This document shows, piece after piece, positions 23,101 to 38,100 of a stretch of DNA of 64,000 nt (positions within the stretch are counted from its first letter, which is position 1; each line of letters starts with the position of its first letter). The notes under the pieces are model-generated. The model did no database searches. It was given only the letters and a program-made list of their open reading frames with translations, and was not told the origin of the DNA. The DNA comes from Pelecanus crispus (taxonomy: Eukaryota; Chordata; Aves; Pelecaniformes; Pelecanidae), in NCBI RefSeq assembly GCF_030463565.1, contig NC_134644.1, positions 126,419,388-126,483,387 on the forward strand, written 5' to 3'. The translations under genes were made by a program, and so were the position numbers.

Positions 23101-26100
23101 ATGTTAGGTTTTATAAAGAAAGACATCCCTTTCTTTTGGCAACTTACATTAACTGAAATTTTACAAAAAAGTATAACACAGTAGAGTTCTCAGATAGAAC
23201 AACTCAAATCTAAATAAGTATTTTATGTTTCAAGTACAATCCATTTTATACCTGGAAATGAATCCAGAGGGCTTTCTCCAGATAATTTTAATTTTTAAAG
23301 ACTCATGGATTTTACAGGCTCCAACTAATTCACTCTAGCAGTCTGCTTTTTGACAGAGGTTAATTCTGATACACTTCTAGGAGGCAAGCCCCAGCGATCT
23401 AAACCATTACCACCCTTTCTTCTGACATAAATCAGAACCATGTGCAGCTAATCTTGGCAAGTCAGATGCTGTAGACATAGTAGTTTTTCAGTGAAAAGAA
23501 CTACCACTTTCTGTCTAGCTCCTCAAAGTAGTCCCACTGTTTACTCTGACACCAAAAATAAAAATAAAAAACTGTGAACTGTGGTATTACAGGCTGTTTC
23601 TCTACATGAAACTTTCATTTTACCTATACCATCCTGAAGCAGTGAGTTTAAGAATTGAGCAAGCTTTCACCCTTGCATACCAGACTTATCTTTTGTATCA
23701 AAACCCACATAGCATGTCTCAACAGGACTTAAGTTAGCAATATTTCAGAAGTTTCTAAAGAAAATGTTACACTAACCTTTTTTGATGAAAAGAATGATTG
23801 AAAGACTCTGGATAATGAAGACTTGTCTTGATAAGATTAGAAAGCTGCTCTGGTGTTGGTCTTGCAGGTACTGGTGTGTTTTCTGGTCGAAAAAACTTTA
23901 AAAGAACCGTTTCTGGTAATTCCTGAAACACAAATTCAGAATGACATTTAAAATATTGACATGCAACACAAGAAATCCAGTCACAGAAGCTACAATTTTC
24001 CATTATGAACTGTAACTCCAGAGAAATAAGTCTACAGCATCATGAAGCTTGCAGTTTTTTCCAATGTGTTTTGTATTTAAACGTGCTAGAGGAAGAATTG
24101 ATATGATTTATCTGTTACCATCTTTTGAGACAGATTTCAGAGCTGCTTGTGAAAACACTATCTGTGCAAGCTTCACAAAAGCATGCTATTGTTGCAGTGG
24201 TTTGTTAGTGTTCATTTCTGGTTTGTTTCTAAGACAAAGGGACAGCATTTACAAAGTTCCCTATTCAGCAGCTGTACCTAACAGAAAAAAAAAAATCCGT
24301 CACTTCCCGTAGGAGGTTCACAACAAGAAAGCCAATAGCGAAGTTTTCCAAAAGATACCCAAAGTAAGGCAAACAGAAGTTTATAGGAACATGCTAACAA
24401 TGACAAATGGATTTAATACTGCAGAGTATCTTAAAAATTGTATAGCAAGCTCTTGCAGATATGAAAGTTACCTTTGTCCCCAGCTGAAAGCTCAAGTCAA
24501 GCACTGACACACTACTTGGGATTCATCCTAACCCTGTGGGCAGAATCAATCTCTGAAGCAGAATATATCAGATGATACAGAAAGATGCAACACCAAATGA
24601 GGCAACTGGGCTGCATTTGGTCTAGCATTACAGCACTACTGTAACTTTGTCCAACATCATCTAATCTTTTTTGCAAACAGGGTTTATTTAGGAAGGAGCA
24701 GCCTTTCATTATTCCCTTATGAATCTATTCTGCAGAAAGTCCACCTTTAGAAGAAAAAAATAAAAAGAATTTCCAGCAAAAAGCATGACTAACTACTAAA
24801 AGCAAGTGAAAGAAGATTTTAAAAAGCCACCAGTAAGTCAGTACAGTGTAACAAAGTAATACTTTTTGTTTAAGGGTGATGGATTGTACCTGCTAAGTTG
24901 AAAAGAAATACTATAGGCAACGAAACGTGACTTAAAGTAACAGACACACTAGGCATTCTGCAATATGTATGAACATCTCAGTCACTGTTTGCCTGTGCTG
25001 GTAATACCAGGAAGACATCAAATGTTTTATCAAGCTTGCAATTCTTTCCTCTTGAAAGGAAGAGTAGGGTTTTTTTAAAAGTAATTTGAGAAGAAGTAAA
25101 AAAAAAAGGAATTTTACACTAACAATGAAATATATTTTAAGTGACAAATTAATTTGGTATTTCTACCCTACCCTATGGGTATCTAACTTGATGAAGACTG
25201 AAAGCATGAAACACACTGGCCTCCAGAGATGAGATTATAGATTTTCATTTAAATTGATCTTTCCCCTCAAATTACAGTCCAAGCAGTTATTTAATGCCCT
25301 CTTCAACCACATATCAATATCCTACATGGTGTAGTTTGCCCTAGAGTCAATTACCTGTTCCAAGTCCTCCCAATCAGAATTCCCGAGTATTTTTTTAAAA
25401 CCCTACAAAAGACAAATACGAAGGTTTATCTCTACAAACAGACAAGAACATCATGAAATGCAGCAGGAACATTTACTGGTGAAAGTGCAGAGTGCCGTTA
25501 ATATTTCAAACCTTTAGTTCTAATATTACACCTCTACTGAAGGACTGGAAAGCAGTAAGGTTAACCATTTACCATCACAGAGCTAAACCTTAAATCCAGC
25601 CAGCCTCTAGGTGTCAGATTCAGAAAAGATGTCTGTGTCTTGAAGTTCAGCTGCTCAAAGTCTAGGGTTTTTTGTAATTGTGTCCCTAGAACAAAGGCTA
25701 AGACATGACATTTAGTACATAATTCTTTTACCTAATGCTTCAGGAGAGAATTAAGCACTTCCAAATGTTAACCAAGAAGATGTGCGTACAGATTAGGGAG
25801 CTACCTCGAGACAGCTAATAAGAAATGCTAAGTTTAAGGATGCATTAAACTCCTGCCCTACTCTGGAGACTGGGAAATTGGATCAAGGCTATACAAAAAG
25901 ATGCCCATATCTACTTGAGCACCTGTGCCCTCCCTTCAAGAACATGCACCACACAGAAACAGCCTCAATACTTTCGGTTATTTACACTTAGAAACAAAGT
26001 AAAACAAAACCAAGAATTAAGCAGGTGGTATTTTGTCACTGAATTCCTCAAATACCAGCCCAAATGGAGTGTTGCCTTTTTAAAGGCAAAACCAAAAGTT

Positions 26101-29100
26101 CTGACACAAGCAAGTCTGCTTGTTTACCCATTTTAGTTCCTTGCAAAGTCTCCAGAAGTGTCATGGGCTCCAGTAGACAGCAAGCACCATATATTGTGTA
26201 CAAGGCAGCCACAACAATGGTTAAGATATTCCCTTTAAAAAATGATTAAGGTGTAATTTGAAGGTTTCATCCATACATACTGGTAGATGTACAGATAAGC
26301 TTGACTGGAAGAGACTTCATTGTAAGACAAGTTTGGTACTGGGCAGGCGGGGAGAGTGTTTTCTGTTACCGTTTTAAATTCTTATAGCTGCATTTTTAAG
26401 CTTTTTCGGTTTTTACTAGAAACACGCAACAGGCAGTAGCACCAAAACCACACTGCTCCCGCAGTTACTTTTCAAGAGCTACAAACTGTGCAGTTGGTGC
26501 TATGAAAGTTATTTCTATTTTTAGAAAGCTTTTTGCTGCCCGAAGCCATCTACAAAGGCCAGCTTCAAACAAATATAGAATCATAGAATCGTTTAGGTTG
26601 GAAAAGACGTTTAAGATCATCCAGTCCAACCATTAACCTACACTACCAAGTCTACTCTAAACCAATCAAGGGTAGACTTAAAACTAGACACAAGCTTGCT
26701 GCTCCAAGTAGAATAATCTCAACATCTTCATTTATTCAGTAGTTACAAATAAGACAGGACCTCTAGAGTGTGATGTTTTGCTACTTTGAAACAAAGCTAT
26801 ATATTATCCCTACTTATACTTCTGAAATTGTGTATTAGTCATTCACGCTGTTTTTAGATATCTCCTGCAGCTGTACTAAGCTAAAAGTTGGAAAAGTCAA
26901 AATTTACACCATTCAAAGCATCTTTTGCATTATCTGATAGATGTAATAGACAGGTCTGCCCATAATATATTCCTTAATCTCTTAGAATGCACTTTCAAAT
27001 TGAAAAGTTCTTCCTTTCCATCAGATGATGGAAACGCTGCCAAAAAGCCTGCATCCATGCTGTGTGCATTTTATAGATTTTACTTTGGGTTAGCACTGGT
27101 CTAATCTGCAGGACTGAATGAGTAGCCCAGAAGCACATCATGTGCAGTCCTGGAGCACATCTGGACTAATTCTGCCTGGAAGGTATCCACTTTGTGCATT
27201 ACAAGACCACTTCACACTGAAAACAGAGGGCTGTAAATGGGGACCGTATCTTAAAACAAAAAAGTACACCTGATCTAAAACACACTCACAGACACTTTAT
27301 CTCATCCAGACTTCAGTTAAAACTAAGTTTACACTCACATGCTAATGTGTTTCAGAAGTAAGGATGAACTATGCCCAATATGCCAGCATGCCCAAGTGAC
27401 AAGCCTCTACTAGACTGCTTCTCACCTTCCATCAGCGTGAAGCCTTTGCAGAAGTGTGGCAAATGCCCCAGCCCCACACTACTACTTCCATCTTACCATA
27501 TTACACTGTGCTTTTCCTTTGGAATCTTTTGGATTGAATTTACTAGATTAGAAAGATATGGGAGACAGCGATAAGAAACAATATTGATCAACAGCCCTGA
27601 CTGTGAATGGATGTTTAAAGTATTTGAAGTTTTTGTCCTTTTACTAAGTTAAGGCAGAAAGATCAAGAGACAGAATAGCTGTATTTCAGATGCAATCATA
27701 AGTTGACCTTCAGGTCAACCACCTGATTCCTGAAAGCAAGTTTGAGAAGAGAAACAGAACCCATAGCAGTACGGTTGTCAAAAAAAGAATAGCCATTAGT
27801 TACAGATACCCAGCTCATTTTTGTTAGTGAGACTTTTACTACTTGGACTCAAACAGCTACTGCTAACACATCTGTTCAGACCTATTCACTTTACTAACAC
27901 CTTATGTGATTTATTCTTCACATTGTTGCTAGTGACTATAGCGTATCACTTTGTGGCACCTTTTGTGTTTCTCATTCAAGGAAATATAGTTTATTTAGTA
28001 TTTTTTCCCCTACCTTTAGCAAAAGGCCATGTTTTCAAAAATACAAGTGAGAGAAAGGATAGGAAGATAAATGTTTTCCATATTATTCAGAGAGCTTTCT
28101 GTATGAAACAAAGAAATGCTTTAACACAGTCAATATTCTTTAACTGTTCATTCAGCATACTATGTGTACACTATGATTCCAAACTTCTAGAACATAAAGA
28201 TGTTAAGTAGTTCATCACATCACCTGATAAGCCTACTGTGTCCAGTAACTTATGCTCAAAACCAGTGCTATTTAGTTAAACACATAAAAACCCTGCAGTG
28301 TAAACAACAACAACAAAATCTGTATTCAATGACAGAAAACCCATAAGCTTCAAAGTCATAGATATCATTGTCTTGGTTAGAATGAATAAAGTTTAGAATT
28401 CATAATCCCATTTTGAACAGACATGGGAAGAAAAGGAAGCACAGGCATTTGAGCATCCCAGTAAGATTTCTATAGAATTTTACTGTTATTTTCTTTCTTT
28501 TTATGTGGGTACATACAGAAATTGTACCCAGAATAAGATTTTACACCTCCTCCAAGGCCCATTATCTTGTTTTTTATAGAAACCAGAGGTTTTATCTTGA
28601 TTTTATCAAATGCTATGGCAAGTTATGCTACTGCAATACAGCATCCTGCTGTCTGTTCTACATCCCTGTTGTATGCATTATGTGTTCCACAATGAACCAA
28701 GCAGAAGCAACCACCTGTCCTTGCATCTCAGTCAGTAGTCTAACAACTTAGCTTACAAGTATGATAAAGATGCCTTCATATCAGCGCACCCAACTACCAA
28801 CCTACCAGCACCTGCTGGAAGAACTTGAGAAACATCACAGTGCCAATGAATACAGATCTACTGCTCTTCTACTACAGTGTTTTACCACAGTTTTGTTTCC
28901 CTGAACAGTTCTAGAAGCTTCTATAAATAAATCCACACTAAATCCTTAAAAGCTGGCAAAGAATTAGTCTGAGATATACCATAATTGACAAAGCAGCAGA
29001 AGCCAACCAATACATAGAATGTAACCAAAATATAGAGCAGGCTCTCTCGATTTGTTCAACATAGTTATTTGATAAATTCAGCTAAGATTTGAGTCATTTC

Positions 29101-32100
29101 TCAGAGGACTAAAACAAAATAAAGGGGGTGCAGAGAGAAATCTTGTTTGCGTTTTCTACATGTCTATTGCGAGGCTGTTCTTGGTTGGGGATGGCTGTAT
29201 TGCCAGACACAAAAACTCCTTTGCTGGCTGCAACAGCAGGAAGCGGAAGCGGTTCAAGTCAAGAAGAAAGTTGCTGAAGAAGAGCAACAAATAGAACTAG
29301 AACACAGGAAGAAATGCAGGGAGCAGACTCTTGCATCCTAGGTGACACCCTGTTCAGAATCTGCAAATAAGTTTATTTTTTCAGATCTGAGCAGCCTTTT
29401 ATCATTTAAGAACTGGTAACCAACATACATTCGTAGAAAGCATGCATCTCCATCTCCCTCTGCTGTCTAGACCACAGAAAACAACTAACTTCTATACTAT
29501 ACAGCACAAGACATTCAGGAACAGTCTAGAGTTTCCAACCTTGTCTATGACGGAGGACAAGTGCAGATTTACAAGACAAACTATTTGAATGTTACATTAT
29601 AAGTCTCAAAACTATACACTGAAAATTTTAAGTTAGAAGTAATGTTTGGGTTTGGGATTTTCTCCCCCCACAGCTTTTCACTGCTTGTGTAACATTAATG
29701 CAAGAGCAAGATAATTCAAAGACAATATAACAATATACAATCCTTAATAGGTTAAGTATATTATTTTCTCTACCTAGCCTAATTTAATCCTATTTTGGGG
29801 ATTCTTTTACTTCTTAAATGTGGAGTGAATGAAATAAAGTGCCGCAAAGTCTTGAATCACTGAATTTATTATACCTCACCTCCCATCTCAGAGGAGTTTA
29901 TCTACTCTCCTCACAGTATAAAGTGCCAATTAAGAAAAAAGAAATAGTAGTACATGAGTATATGAAATTTCTCAATCCTTAGCAGTCCTGAGATTGCAGG
30001 CTCTTAAAATCGAAGTTAAATCTGGGCTTTGATTGCCACGAGGGTATAGAATTCACACATTTATTAAAAACAACCACTACTACTCTTATACCGGATTTCA
30101 ACTGCATCACAACACAGATGCTTTTTGGCTTCCAACCAAAGTACAGAATGCTTCAAAGGAAGTATGTTCCTTATGCTGAAGAAAGCGAATACAATAATCA
30201 ATGTGCATCTATCTGAATGTAGTTGTAGTAATAATAACAACAATTTATGAGAAACAGATTATAGACAGAGAATGCTATTATAGTAGCATGTTTTCCTCAA
30301 AACAAGTTGAGGGTACATCTGGATCCTCCTTGTTGCTGGTGGCAGGATTCATTTTAGTTTGAAACTGAATTTGATGCAGACAACTAGAGTTCCAGTGCAG
30401 TCAATAAGAAATGTAAATTTCTATCCCTAGCATGTTCAGTCATTTTTTTATTTCAGGATGCAGATACAATTCATTGCTACTTCTCTTCCCACCCATTTGC
30501 TAGAACCAGACCTCAATGAGGTCAGAAATAGAAGTCCACAGTGTTTTGTCTCCTAACTTTAGATGTCTACAGTGTGATCTACTGTTCTACATACACCTTA
30601 AAACAGGAAAGATAATACCAGAGTGGGCAGCTGTCATTAGACTAATACAGCCTAGTATTGCTTGGCACAGCTTGAGACCACATGTGCAAAGGCTTTTTTT
30701 GGGGTAGAGGGGTGTTAAATGAAGACATTAGAACTTAAATTTTCCTATTTTTCAGTACCAGTGAGCACGAGCCAGTTTAGCTCAAACTACATGTTCCTTT
30801 TGATCTATTCCCATCTATTTCATAGTGCAAAGAACTAAATGGAAAAATCTTAATGATGTAAAAAAGGCATATGAACCAAAGCCAAGTGCACAGCTTCAGA
30901 GTAATTCACTACTTATGTTTCAGCATGATATCTATAGAAACACACATTTGTCCTATACTGATTTCTTGACAAAATTAATGTATAGTACTATTTGCTGCAA
31001 CTTTGAGTAAGAGCTCACTAAAAGCTATATATGATGTTTGCAACACTGGTAAAAACATGATGAGAATGGCACCAAAGCAAGAAGGAACAGCAATGTACTG
31101 CTCAAGAGAAAACTAAACAAGTACAAGACTTGTTTCTTCTTTTTTATTTTGCACATTAGTCTTCACACACATAAATTGCATCTAGCATAGACGTTTTTAC
31201 AGAAACTTATCTATAGCTTCCATAGTTGTTACTGATTCAGGTACCAGGAGACATCCACCAGTTTCTTACAGATGCTATTTTCTTTGAACAATCAAACAGG
31301 CTATCAAACTTCAAAGTGAAGTAATGTGCTATTAACTGACCAATTTCAATGGAGCTTTCAATGTCTTTTTAACTGTTCCAATGTTTCTGCTGTTCTAACA
31401 TTTTACACTAACAGTCCTCACTTAAGATGTGCACAGTAGTAGAATTTATAAAATTAATTTTGTAACATTCAAAATTAAAATAATTCTACCATTTTACTAT
31501 TAACTTTGTTATGAAATCATCAACTTCAACTTAATACCATTAATAAGCTCCTAGTTCTACCCCGAAATACCACAGAACAGTTTACTCCAACAACTGCATA
31601 GCAGTATACTCACTTGTATATTGCTTTTCTCATCTTTAAACTGAGCCTAGATATTTCAATATAGATGACTTATCAAAGTTGAAGTAAATCTGAATTATTT
31701 AGCAATAACACATATCTGATGTTAGATTCTACGAAAGCACCCAAAGTGATTCCATTTATTTACAAGAAAATATATCAAGTCTATTTTGGGAAAGAAGCAA
31801 TTGTAAAGGAAGACTTCACACTGGATTACCTGCTTCTGAGGAAATGAAAAAGCCTCCTTCCCAACTGTATTAATGGCAACATGATGCTGGCCCTCCAAAA
31901 TAAGCTGCTTGTTGTCTTCCACAACATATGCCTGCAGAATATAATACAAAGACATTAGCAGACCGGAAGCTATTGTAAGCTTCATAATACAGAATGACTT
32001 TTCCCTAACTCAAGTGGAAGATGCTGTACTGTTCAAAACCTAAAGGCTAGCATAACATACTTATTTTATGTGTATGCTTTTGATTTTGCAACCACAGACA

Positions 32101-35100
32101 ACTGCTGAAGTTTAGACTGCCAATTTCCACTACTTAATATTTGCATTCTGGTAAACGAGATCCTCTTCAAAACAGACTGGGTCACTCTTACAGTTCTATG
32201 ATAAAAGCAAGCACTAACAAGTCTCTTGGTTTAAGATTTCAGAATATTCTCTTTTAAGAGAACTCGTAAGAGCTGGGTGCATCCAGAGTAATGTAAAACC
32301 ACTTAAGCATACTTATTATAGTAACAGCTATTAAGACTGTCTTTGCTTCTTGACACCATTTTAGTTCATTTGCCTGTTTTCAGAAAAAAATCATCCATAA
32401 ATTTTGCATAAGTTGAAAGTTCAGGATGCTGTATTAAATTATTTTCTAACAGTCATATTTCATGGCCAAATTACCACAAAGGCCACAACCATACATACCT
32501 TCCACAGTACAACAATGTTCAAATCAACTTCACTGCATCTTTGTATTAATCTGACTGTCTCATCAAATGATTGTTTCACAGCCCTTTGAGATGCTGGAGT
32601 ATGAGATTGCACATGTGTTCTTTTAAATTCAGAGGATAAGCTTTGAAAAAAAAAGTCTGCACAAGGACTGGCTGAACTTATTATCTGGAAGAAAAAAAAA
32701 GAAAGAATGCTCTCAGAACAGGACACAAGCTGACACAAGTTACTCTAACAAAGCTATCACGGTAGTATTTCAGTTCCATTACCTTGCTTTACTTCCCTTT
32801 GCAAACCTACAGGATGCCACGCATCTTTGTTTCCATGCTTGCCCTGTTAGAGATCAGCTCTACCTAATGAGCTGTTTAAAGTAACATAGGGAAACAGAGC
32901 TATAGATTATTGGCCTCAAACTACAAATACCGAACTTGGAAATAAGGGCTTTGATTATTACCACCAGACAGCCTACTGTGATATATCAAGTGTAGTGTAG
33001 AAAGCTGAAGTGTCCAACTAACTCACATGCAAGTCATTATTGCTTATTAATATTTTCCCCAGGTTAGCTAGAATTATTTATCAACATAAGGAACATACAT
33101 TTTGATAGCAATAGCGAAGATAACAGATTGCACAGCATATTCCACATGTATAAGTGGCACAGCCAGGAGTACTGTGCTGTTTGTCATCATTTCTGCTGAG
33201 CTTTTCCAACACCAAAAGCTTGATAAGGAAGCAGTGCTTTTAAGACCAACAGCAATGATACTTGGAGACAGCAGGATAAGTAAGAAACTTCAGCTTCCTA
33301 ACCCCCTCCTTTCAAAAATGTTAGCCTTTCCAGAATACGCTGTTGCAGAGCTGCTAATTGTTGCATTAGCAGAATACTCGTACCCAGAGAAACAATCTGC
33401 TTTTGGAGTAACTGTCTAGAAGCGAGGGCCCTCTCCCCATCCCCCCCATTAGAGAACATCATCTTACAAGAACACTGAAGTTCATGCAGCTCATCCAACT
33501 TTAAGAGGGATCATCTACCTCAGATTTTTAGTCCTAACTTCAATTTATATGCCCATAAAATGAAATGGCAGTGAGTAGGTTTTCTTTGGCTTTTAAAAGC
33601 TGGATACATATATGGAAAATGTACACTCAGCATAAAATAAGCAATCTGACATCCAGCTAACTAAATCCACTATGCTAATGTAGATTTCTGATCTAAGTGG
33701 CCTACTTTCCTCAGGTTTTGGAAAAGCATTTGCTGTACCAACATCATCTGCTAAAAGGATTCTTCTTCAGACAATACCTGTGTGCTTAAAAAGATTAAAA
33801 GAGCACAGCAGTCTAGAATCTTAAACTTTAAGAAAAATCGAAGAAACAGACTCCTTGAACTGACTGCAACCTACATTAGTAGTTCTGAAATTCTGGTATC
33901 TACATCCATTAGAGGTTTCCAGATTATTTTTAGAATAAGCTGCAATTAGAATTTTTAACTGATCTTAGTAAATATATAATTCAGAAAAAAACCCCAATAG
34001 AACAAGAATCTGACATCCACAGATCTCTACTAGAAAACTAGAGGTCTGGGACATATTCAGAACAACTGCTCTGAAGAGTTGGAAAGGAAGGAAAGACATT
34101 AGCAAAAAAGTTAGCATCGCAATGGACTCCCAAAGTAGTTCAGCTGTGGAGCTGGGAACTTAAAATTCCAGACAATCCACTAGCCTATGCCATCTTACCT
34201 TCTCTTTGTAAAAAAAGCTGATCTAGAAGACCAAGTTTTTGATGAGCAAAACTCAGCTTCCCAACTATGAAAGCACTGTTCCCATTTTAAGTTTTAAAAA
34301 AGGATTTCACTGGGATACTTGCACATGACAGGGACACCTTGCACAAGACAAAATACGCAGCTGTACCAATTCACCTACCTGTTCATTTCCAAACACAATG
34401 TCTGCAAATGTGTAATTTTCTAAGGGATAAAAAGAGAAGGCATTGTTTCAGCATCATGAGAAGTCACAATTTCAGCATACAGCATACAAATAGTATTTTC
34501 TTCAAAAAGTTACCACATTCAGGAGAGAACCTACCTTCTAAGTTTTTGCATCTTACTGCTTTAAAGCATAACTTCGCTCGCTCTCTGCTAGCAAGTTTAG
34601 TATCTGAAAGAAAAAGGTTGCAAGATTTTTTCCCCCTCAACATAACCAGAGTCCCTCCTCATTAGCCAAGTCAGCCTTTAAACTTCACAAATAAAAAACA
34701 CACTGATGATACCTAAGAAGCATAATTAACCAAGCAGAGCAACTACACGATAGTAAAGAAGATTAATTTTCTGTGACTGCATGGTAGTAAAGAAGATGCA
34801 TCTTCTGCTGATCCCTTCCATCTACTTCTAGAGCAGAAAGCGAGCCATAATACATAAAGGAGATACAGAGAAAGAAGGAAGGAACAGAAGACAAAAGATT
34901 CAGTTTATGACTGGTTCACCCTCAATATTAATAGAAGAGGAATACATGTCTAGTATTTTTAACTTTTGAGTACATAAAATGTCAGCATACAAGCAAAGAT
35001 AACATTTGTTAGATACAACAACAGCACCTTTTTTTGCCTGGCACAGTAGCCTTTTCAAAAATTAGCAGCTTGTATTAGCTAAGGCACAATACAGCACTCA

Positions 35101-38100
35101 CAATTCTGGTATATTTCTAATAACTGAGTAGAGCACTTGTCAAATATTCTGTTGATCAGTTAAATTTAACACTGATATAAATAACTAAAAGTAAAGGAAC
35201 ACTGAAACATATTTCCTGTGAGGCAAGTTATCAGCCAACCCAGACATGGATTTCTCTACATCACAGAAATAATTTGCCTGCAAGTTAAGCCCATTTTTAA
35301 AATTAAGGAAGTCTGAAAGTTATCTGTCAATATATTTTGCTTGAAACAGTAACAAAAGAAGGGCTGTAGTATGTTTGAAATGGACAAAGCTTTTAGAAAT
35401 TAATTATTCTGAAAGCCAAATTCAACTTCTTATAAGATTCTTTTAACTATTCTTGTCAGGCAGAAGGTAGACTTTTTGCCACCCTTTCGGTGATGAAGGT
35501 ACACACCTTTGTCTTCAGATACGTTAACAGATTTTTGAAGCTTCCATTGCTTGCTATTACTTGAAACTTGCACTATATGAAATTCTTTAACACCAGTCTC
35601 ACTCTAAGGAAGAAACAAAAATTATGTCAATGACGGCCATTCACAACTGTGATGTTCTACATTGTACAGTAAGTGTTCATTGCAAGGTGGCACTGTTAGA
35701 GTCTTAATTTAACTCATCATTCACACCATCCATAATACAGTACTAAGGAGAAACAAGAAGAGAATTAAGACACACTGTAAACAACAGTCCCAGCTCACAG
35801 CAACTTCCAATTCCAGTAAACAAATTTCCAATTCCAGTAAACAATGCCACACAAAGAGGAAACAGATCTCCCAGAAAAATACTTGCAAGCTAGTATTTTA
35901 GATTAAGATTACTATAATAAAACCTAGGCTTTTAATTCCAATGCAGAACACTGCAAGGCCACTTAGTTTCCAAGATTACTTTAGGAATATTGCTAGGTCA
36001 TAAATCTAATTTAAAAAAAAGTTCTTGAATTTAACATATATATACACAATGAAAAGTAGCTTTTGGGGTTGCTGAGTGATTCCACTGCCAGCTAAGTGTC
36101 TAGGAATTCTATAAACAAAGGATTCTATTACCTTGCTTTGTGGTTAATAAATGGGAGCAGCTTTACAAAAAAAATGAGTAAATTTAAATTAGTGTGGTAT
36201 GAAAAACAAACATTTTCATCTGCTTTGCTATATCAACAGATCACAACAGGCATACCTGTATTTGGATTATATTTGCAAAAATGTCTTTTAGAGTTTGGTA
36301 ATAAGTGTAAACACAGAAGCTTCCTTCAAGTTGGAGCTTAAATTCTGACTTCACATTGCCACTAATTCTACCCGTGCTTTTACTGAAATGTTGCAGGGGA
36401 CACAGGTTGTCTCATTCAGAGCTATCTTGAAAGTTGTGATCATCAAAAAAATTCATGAATTTGGAATAAATCTTCCCAAAAGAAAAAACGACTCTAAACT
36501 ACAGTACTGGAATTTGTTTAGGATAGCAATAGCTATAGCAGACTTCCAGAGTTGAGATATAACTTAATGTTAGTACTCTTGCCAACAGTAACCAGAATGA
36601 TTCAATATGCAAGGTTTACTTAGTGTTTGCAAAGTAGTTGTAAAAAAACCTTTTTACTTAGGTCTTGGTTCTACTGGTGACACTTGCACATCTGCTGAGC
36701 TTTAGAACATTTTTTTAATTATTATTAATATTATTAAAAATAAGAACTTACAGTATTGATATTTTCTACATCCACAAACACCAACATATTGTCTCCTCTG
36801 CCTTCTTCATCTTCAAGTGCATTACTTCTGCAGACAGTAGCTCGAATATGCAGAGACCGACTAGTACAAATAACTGCAGTGTGCCTTAATACTCTATGAC
36901 TAGGAAAGAGGGGAAGAAAGCAGAAAATGAGACATTCTGAACAACCAGGGCTGCTGTCCAGAACCTGTCATCAAGAAGTCTAACTTTTATATTTGCCATC
37001 AATACCAAGGCCATTAGACAATTTATTCCTTTCAACCAAAGAGACGCTTTTCTTTTTAGCTTCCTATCAAAACTATATTATTTTTAACAATCATGCTGCA
37101 TGGCTAGGTGCTGTTCAAACATGCAGTCTCTTAGCCAGCTTGAAATACTGGAGAAAAAGATTCGTATGTTACCGTGAAGAGAAATACATCAGAAATATTT
37201 CTGATGTAAGATGACCAGCACAGTGAAAGCAAACAGGCATGTCCTGGCACAGGGATGTCATTAAGCTATTTAATGCCACCACATGCTGTGGAAAATAGAG
37301 TTCTTGAGTAAATAAACTATAGAAGGCCCACAATTAGTCACATGTCCTGCATAAACATTTACTAAAAAGCATTTAGACAGAATACCACTGCGTTCAACAA
37401 ATTCCCCTGAACTGAGAATCTTGACAGTTTACTTCTAGAACCATCACTACTCTGCCTTTTTCCAGACATGCTCAACCTCCAGGCCAGCAAGCCCTTTGTA
37501 AAAGTTATCTTCCTGTTTTTCTAATGGCGAGTAAACTGCCATTCTTGGACACCATCAAAACACATGAGTTTTTTTCCCACACAGAAGCTTTGTGTTACCA
37601 TAACTTCCACTTGAAAGCATTAGAGGCATGTAAAAGTTTGATATACATTATCTACTAAGTAGGCTGAAACATCATGTGATACTTGTTTTGGGAGGAGAAA
37701 TCAGTGGTTTCCTAAACTGTACTTCACATAATGTCACAATCTACAGAATAAACGTTTGCAGTTAATCTTCAGACAGATATACAGATATCTGTATAGCTTT
37801 CAAGTGGCACAAATTAAATCTTTTTTGAAAATTTAAAAGCTATGCTCAGTGTACAAAGAGTACTGTTAAACAAGATCACATTGCTTAAGTTCCCCTGGAA
37901 ACCTCAATATAGTAGGGAACAAATATATTCCCCAAACAATCATCAGCCATCTCGGAAACACCTCGCTTTCTGAATATTATGAACTCAAAGGAGAAGTAAG
38001 TTCTGCTCTTAAAAAAAAAAAAGAAAGAAAAAAATAACTACACTGTAGAGGGACAAGTTCCCTATTCCTACAGACTAGCTTAAAGCCAAATGAAAAGTTA

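Larger units (their letters stand above)
23923..31829 (-). other. TRAPPC8: long TRAPPC8 intron (about 7.9 kb)
   Basis: It is mostly AT-rich sequence with no recognisable gene. It holds a candidate in-frame cassette exon (25355-25402) and a CR1 3' fragment (26575-26677). A short frame at 29147-29341 encodes a Glu/Lys/Gln-rich tail that I could not assign. No other repeat was recognised. Confidence 0.6.
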
